From Stramonita haemastoma (lineage: Eukaryota > Mollusca > Gastropoda > Neogastropoda > Muricidae): a stretch of DNA of 12,263 nucleotides. The notes beneath the pieces were generated by a model. It was not told the origin of the DNA, searched no databases, and worked only from the letters and a program-made list of their open reading frames with translations. A program made the position numbers and the translations under genes. Shown piece after piece: positions 8,870 through 12,263 of the stretch (positions are counted from its first letter, which is position 1; every line of letters starts with the position of its first letter). The DNA is taken from positions 1 through 12,263 of the forward strand of contig JASPKP010007843.1 in assembly GCA_030674155.1 (NCBI GenBank), in the 5' to 3' direction.

Positions 8870-8962
8870 TGATAATACAGTTACCAATCTTGCAAAAACA
8901 ATCAAAGCCTTGCACTCGACCCACTCAAGTACAGATGGACAGATCTCTCCAGTGGACATAAA

Positions 8963-9008
8963 GGTGGTGGTGGTGGTTTGTGTGTGTGTGGCCGGGTGGG
9001 GGGGGGGG
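8963..9008. repeat. GGT repeat, short GT tract and G11 run
   Basis: GGTGGTGGTGGTGGT is followed by GTGTGTGTG and then a run of about 11 G ending at 9008. Low-complexity G-rich DNA on the plus strand. Confidence 0.85.
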
Positions 9009-9294
9009 TATTAATATAGATAGCATCACTACTTTCTGTAAAATCTCTGCTAATTCTCTTTTATATGTCACTCATTGCATCTGCCTTTGTCCAATAGACA
9101 AGAGTCTATTGTCTGCCTTCTTGGTCCATTTGCCTACATTTTTTACAGAAAGACTTGAAAGATTACAGTTCTCTCCTAGCTGAAGAGGAATGCACTGCGC
9201 CTGACTTGTGAGGTGCTTCACAGCAGCACTAGATATGTTTTGCTTTATGACAGACTTTGTTGCTACTGTGTAAGCAATACAAGAACAAAACTGT
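9009..9294. other. Unique noncoding DNA
   Basis: Two overlapping frames of 67 (+) and 99 (-) codons occur, but neither shows a recognisable domain. A plus-strand acceptor-like CATTTTTTACAG ends at 9148 and is followed by a 20-codon frame ending at 9211. This is too little to call an exon. Confidence 0.35.
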
Positions 9295-9324
9295 GGGGGG
9301 GGGGGGGAGGGAAGGGGAGTGGTA
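9295..9324. repeat. G13 run and G-rich tract
   Basis: Thirteen consecutive G, then AGGGAAGGGGAG. Four G runs close together could form a G-quadruplex on the plus strand. Confidence 0.8.
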
Positions 9325-9365
9325 AAAATGGGTATAAGTTTATAGCGGATTGTGTATGCCATTCT

Positions 9366-9476
9366 GTGCATGCATGTCGTCTAACTGCATGAATGAATGT
9401 TCATAATGCATATACATGTTTGCATGTATGAAAGAGTTGTGTGTGCATGAATGTCTTTTACATGCGAGTGTGCATG
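9366..9476. repeat. TGCATG-rich low-complexity tract
   Basis: TGCATG occurs about six times on the plus strand (for example TGCATGCATG near 9368), mixed with ATGAATG and TGTGTG. It lies just beyond the donor of the minus-strand exon candidate at 9618. GCATG is the RBFOX splicing-factor motif in animals, but the tract also looks like a decayed microsatellite. Confidence 0.6.
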
Positions 9477-9617
9477 CGGGTGTGTATGTGTATGGGTTTG
9501 AATGGCAACACTGGACAGTAAATAAAAATACAAACCAAACATACATATGTGAAAACTACTGTCTGATGAACTGCAAGATATTTAGATTCAAATAAATATC
9601 CAAGCAGAACATCTTAC

Positions 9618-9752
9618 CTTCACTACAGGTGTGTCACAAACTGTTGAATTTCTAGGCGCCCTGGTAGCAGGTGTTGGTTAGGGTAGGAGATGAAGGTGGA
9701 GACCTATTCTGCTGCTGCTGATGGTAGCAAGCTACCCTGGAGTGGAAACAGA
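9618..9752 (-). other. Candidate minus-strand exon, probably partly or wholly noncoding
   Basis: On the minus strand CTTCTTTTTTTTCCTTTTCAG-type sequence (rc of 9753-9773) abuts 9752, and 9618 is followed by AAG|GTAAGA, a near-perfect donor. The 135-base segment has stops in all three phases and no ATG, so with this acceptor it would be a 5' untranslated exon. An alternative acceptor, TGCTACCAG at 9661-9669, is preceded by a branch-point-like CCCTAAC and would give a 43-base exon (9618-9660). This reads APRNSTVCDTPVVK and is open through the donor in phase 0, the same phase as the open reading at 2304-2360. Which form, if either, is used cannot be decided from sequence. Confidence 0.35.
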
Positions 9753-10078
<326 letters not shown>

Positions 10079-10098
10079 GGTAACAGACAATACATGAC

Positions 10099-10487
10099 GC
10101 TGGTGTTTGTCAGTGTGTTCGTTTGTGTGCGCGCATGTGGCGGGGACCCTCCACTTTGCTGTGGTGCATCATATTGCTGTATATTGTCATTATTCTTGCT
10201 CGCGAGGAGGATTTTGGTGGCGTACACTCACCGCTTTCCTTCCGACAAACACGCTTTCTTAGCTCCTGGGCGCTGTGTCGTCGCCACAGATCGGGCGCCA
10301 CGCATATCCCAGATGGTCGGAGAGAGTGTATGCATGCAGTGGGCTATCGTCTTGGTGCCGTGGGATCTTTTACCGTGCAAAAGTGGGGTCGGGCGGAGCT
10401 GAAAACGGCTGTATGGGGGGCCTCTTGGCGCCAAACGGCACCTTTTTCCGGCAGGGGGGTGGGTATGCATGCGCGCACGCGCGCAGC
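10099..10487 (+). repeat. Satellite monomer 1 (array edge)
   Basis: 389 bases and the most divergent full unit. It has CTCGCGAGG where the others have CTCGCCGAGG, TCGGGCGGAG instead of TCGGACGGAG, CACCGC instead of CACCCGC, and CCCAGATGG instead of CCCGATGG. Its left edge follows 20 bases of unique DNA after the CT tract. Confidence 0.92.
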
Positions 10488-10872
10488 GCTGGTGTTTGTC
10501 AGTGTGTTCGTTTGTGTGCGCGCATGTGGCGGGGACCCCTCCACTTTGCTGTGGTGCATCATATTGCTGTATATGTCATTATTCTTGCTCGCCGAGGAGG
10601 ATTTTGGTGGCGTACACTCACCGCTTTCCTTCCGACAACACGCTTTCTTAGCTCCTGGGCGCTGTGTCGTCGCCACAATCGGGCGCCACGCATATCCAGA
10701 TGGTCGGAGAGAGTGTATGCATGCAGTGGCTATCGTCTGGTGCCGTGGGATCTTTTACCGTGCAAAAGTGGGGGTCGGACGGAGCTGAAAACGGCTGTAT
10801 GGGGGGCCTCTTGGCGCCAAACGGCACCTTTTCCGCAGGGGGGTGGGTATGCATGCGCGCACGCGCGCACGC
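10488..10872 (+). repeat. Satellite monomer 2
   Basis: 385 bases. It shares CACCGC and an AGATGG variant with monomer 1 but has the TCGGACGGAG of later units, so it is intermediate. It has single-base losses such as GTATATGTC for GTATATTGTC. Confidence 0.92.
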
Positions 10873-11260
10873 GCTGGTGTTTGTCAGTGTGTTCGTTTGT
10901 GTGCGCGCATGTGGCGGGGACCCTCCACTTTGCTGTGGTGCATCATATTGCTGTATATTGTCATTATTCTTGCTCGCCGAGGAGGATTTTGGTGGCGTAC
11001 ACTCACCCGCTTTCCTTCCGACAAACACGCTTTCTTAGCTCCTGGGCGCTGTGTCGTCGCCACAATCGGGCGCCACGCATATCCCGATGGTCGGAGAGAG
11101 TGTATGCATGCAGTGGGCTATCGTCTTGGTGCCGTGGGATCTTTTACCGTGCAAAAGTGGGGGTCGGACGGAGCTGAAAACGGCTGTATGGGGGGCCTCT
11201 TGGCGCCAAACGGCACCTTTTCCGCAGGGGGGTGGTATGCATGCGCGCACGCGCGCACGC
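10873..11260 (+). repeat. Satellite monomer 3
   Basis: 388 bases, close to the array consensus (CACCCGC, CCCGATGG, TCGGACGGAG). It ends in a long GCGCGCACGCGCGCACGC junction. Confidence 0.92.
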
Positions 11261-11647
11261 GCTGGTGTTTGTCAGTGTGTTCGTTTGTGTGCGCGCATGT
11301 GGCGGGACCCTCCACTTTGCTGTGGTGCATCATATTGCTGTATATTGTCATTATTCTTGCTCGCCGAGGAGGATTTTGGTGGCGTACACTCACCCGCTTT
11401 CCTTCCGACAAACACGCTTCTTAGCTCCTGGGCGCTGTGTCGTCGCCACAGATCGGGCGCCACGCATATCCCGATGGTCGGAGAGAGTGTATGCATGCAG
11501 TGGGCTATCGTCTTGGTGCCGTGGGATCTTTTACCGTGCAAAAGTGGGGGTCGGACGGAGCTGAAAACGGCTGTATGGGGGCCTCTTGGCGCCAAACGGC
11601 ACCTTTTCCGCCAGGGGGGTGGGTATGCATGCGCGCACGCCGCACGC
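11261..11647 (+). repeat. Satellite monomer 4
   Basis: 387 bases, near consensus. It has single-base indels in homopolymers, for example GCGGGACCC for GCGGGGACCC and ACGCTTCTT for ACGCTTTCTT. Confidence 0.92.
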
Positions 11648-12015
11648 GCTGGTGTTTGTCAGTGTGTTCGTTTGTGTGCGCGCATGTGGCGGGGACCCTC
11701 CACTTTGCTGTGGTGCATCATATTGCTGTATACTGTCATTATTCTTGCTCGCCGAGGAGGATTTTGGTGGCGTACACTCACCCGCTTTCCTTCCGACAAA
11801 CACGCTCTTCTTAGCTCTGGGCGCTGTGTCGTCGCCACAATCGGGCGCCACGCATATCCCGATGGTCGGAGAGAGTGTATGCATGCAGTGGGCTATGTCT
11901 GGTGCCGTGGGATCTTTTACCGTGCAAAAGTGGGGGTCGGACGGAGCTGAAAACGGCTGTAAAACGGCACCTTTTCCGGCAGGGGGGGTGGTATGCATGC
12001 GCCACGCGCGCACGC
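11648..12015 (+). repeat. Satellite monomer 5, with internal 18-19 bp deletion
   Basis: 368 bases. The stretch containing TGGGGGCCTC and the TTGGCGCC palindrome is missing at about 11961, joining GGCTGTA directly to AAACGGCACC. It also has TATACTGTC for TATATTGTC and GCTCTGGGCG for GCTCCTGGGCG. Confidence 0.92.
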
Positions 12016-12263
12016 GCTGGTGTTTGTCAGTGTGTTCGTTTGTGTGCGCGCATGTGGCGGGGACCCTCCACTTTGCTGTGGTGCATCATATTGCTGTATA
12101 TTGTCATTATTCTTGCTCGCCGAGGAGGATTTTGGTGGCGTACACTCACCCGCTTTCCTTCCGACAAACACGCCCTTCTTAGCTCTTTGGGGGCTGTGTC
12201 GTCGCCACAGATCGGGCGCCACGCATATCCCGATGGTCGGAGAGAGTGTATGCATGCAGTGGG
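12016..12263 (+). repeat. Satellite monomer 6, partial (cut by window end)
   Basis: The first 248 bases of the unit. It has a local change, GCTCTTTGGGGGCTG, where the others read GCTCCTGGGCGCTG. The array evidently continues beyond the window. Confidence 0.92.

Larger units (their letters stand above)
10099..12263 (+). repeat. GC- and CpG-rich tandem satellite, unit about 387 bp, 5.6 copies
   Basis: Starts of GCTGGTGTTTGTCAGTG fall at 10099, 10488, 10873, 11261, 11648 and 12016, giving unit lengths of 389, 385, 388, 387 and 368 bases plus a 248-base partial unit cut by the window edge. Each unit holds, in order, GTGTGCGCGCATGTGGCGGG, GTGGTGCATCATATTGCTG, GAGGATTTTGGTGGCGTAC, CGTCGCCACA, GTATGCATGCAGTGG, GCCGTGGGATCTTTTACCG, GAGCTGAAAACGGCTGTA, TTGGCGCCAA and a CGCGCACGCGC-rich junction. 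Frames of up to 300 codons cross it only because stops are rare. Unit lengths differ modulo 3, so no repeated protein is maintained. The function is unknown; a heterochromatic or intron satellite is plausible. Confidence 0.95.

Noticed and set aside
9149..9211. Twenty-codon plus-strand frame after an acceptor-like TTTTTTACAG
   Set aside because: Too short, no partner exon, and on the opposite strand from the better-supported signals.
10112..10134. CENP-B box in the satellite (GTTCGTTTGTG region)
   Set aside because: Only the TTCG core matches; the required A and CGGG positions do not.
10123..12182. Overlapping open frames of up to 300 codons on both strands of the satellite
   Set aside because: They exist because the GC-rich unit has few stops. 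Unit lengths (389, 385, 388, 387, 368) shift the frame between copies, and no domain is recognisable.
10099..12263. CRISPR array or bacterial repeat system
   Set aside because: The units are about 387 bases long and contiguous, with no short repeat and spacer pattern, in an animal-type setting.

Overview
This window looks like noncoding DNA from an animal genome, most likely a marine invertebrate. A mollusc, perhaps a gastropod, fits best, but that is an inference. The reasons are: AT-rich unique DNA with no long coding frame; many long dinucleotide microsatellites; four copies of a roughly 360-400 bp tRNA-headed SINE whose centre resembles the Nin-DC type domain known from eumetazoan SINEs; splice-site-like sequences of animal type; and a GC-rich tandem satellite at the right end. 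Nothing bacterial (operons, ribosome binding sites, CRISPR) is present. The long open frames are by-products of repeats.

Layout. 1-2554: AT-rich DNA with SINE copy A (1704-2065). It also holds two minus-strand splice signals: a strong acceptor abutting positions 1-20, and a 57 bp exon candidate at 2304-2360. 2555-3638: CT, GT, CT and GT microsatellites in succession. 3855-3902: a nested hairpin like a retroelement 3' end. 3934-5935: three diverged head-to-tail copies of a 0.7-0.8 kb unit, which differ mainly in which microsatellite has expanded at matching sites. 5980-7603: SINE copies D (+), B (+) and C (-); B and C form an inverted pair. 7604-9600: AT-rich DNA with an A-rich tract, CT/CA/GT and AAT microsatellites and three G runs. 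9618-9752: a third minus-strand exon-like segment. 9967-10078: a CT tract. 10099-12263: 5.6 copies of a GC- and CpG-rich satellite with a unit of about 387 bp, running off the window.

Interpretation. The best gene hypothesis is a minus-strand gene whose small exons (9618-9752 or 9618-9660; 2304-2360; 1-20 and beyond) are separated by repeat-filled introns. This rests on splice-site shape and short open frames only, and no product can be named. The most unusual observation is that the satellite monomer carries two short blocks matching the antisense of the SINE, in the same order and orientation. The satellite may therefore have been built partly from a SINE fragment and then amplified.
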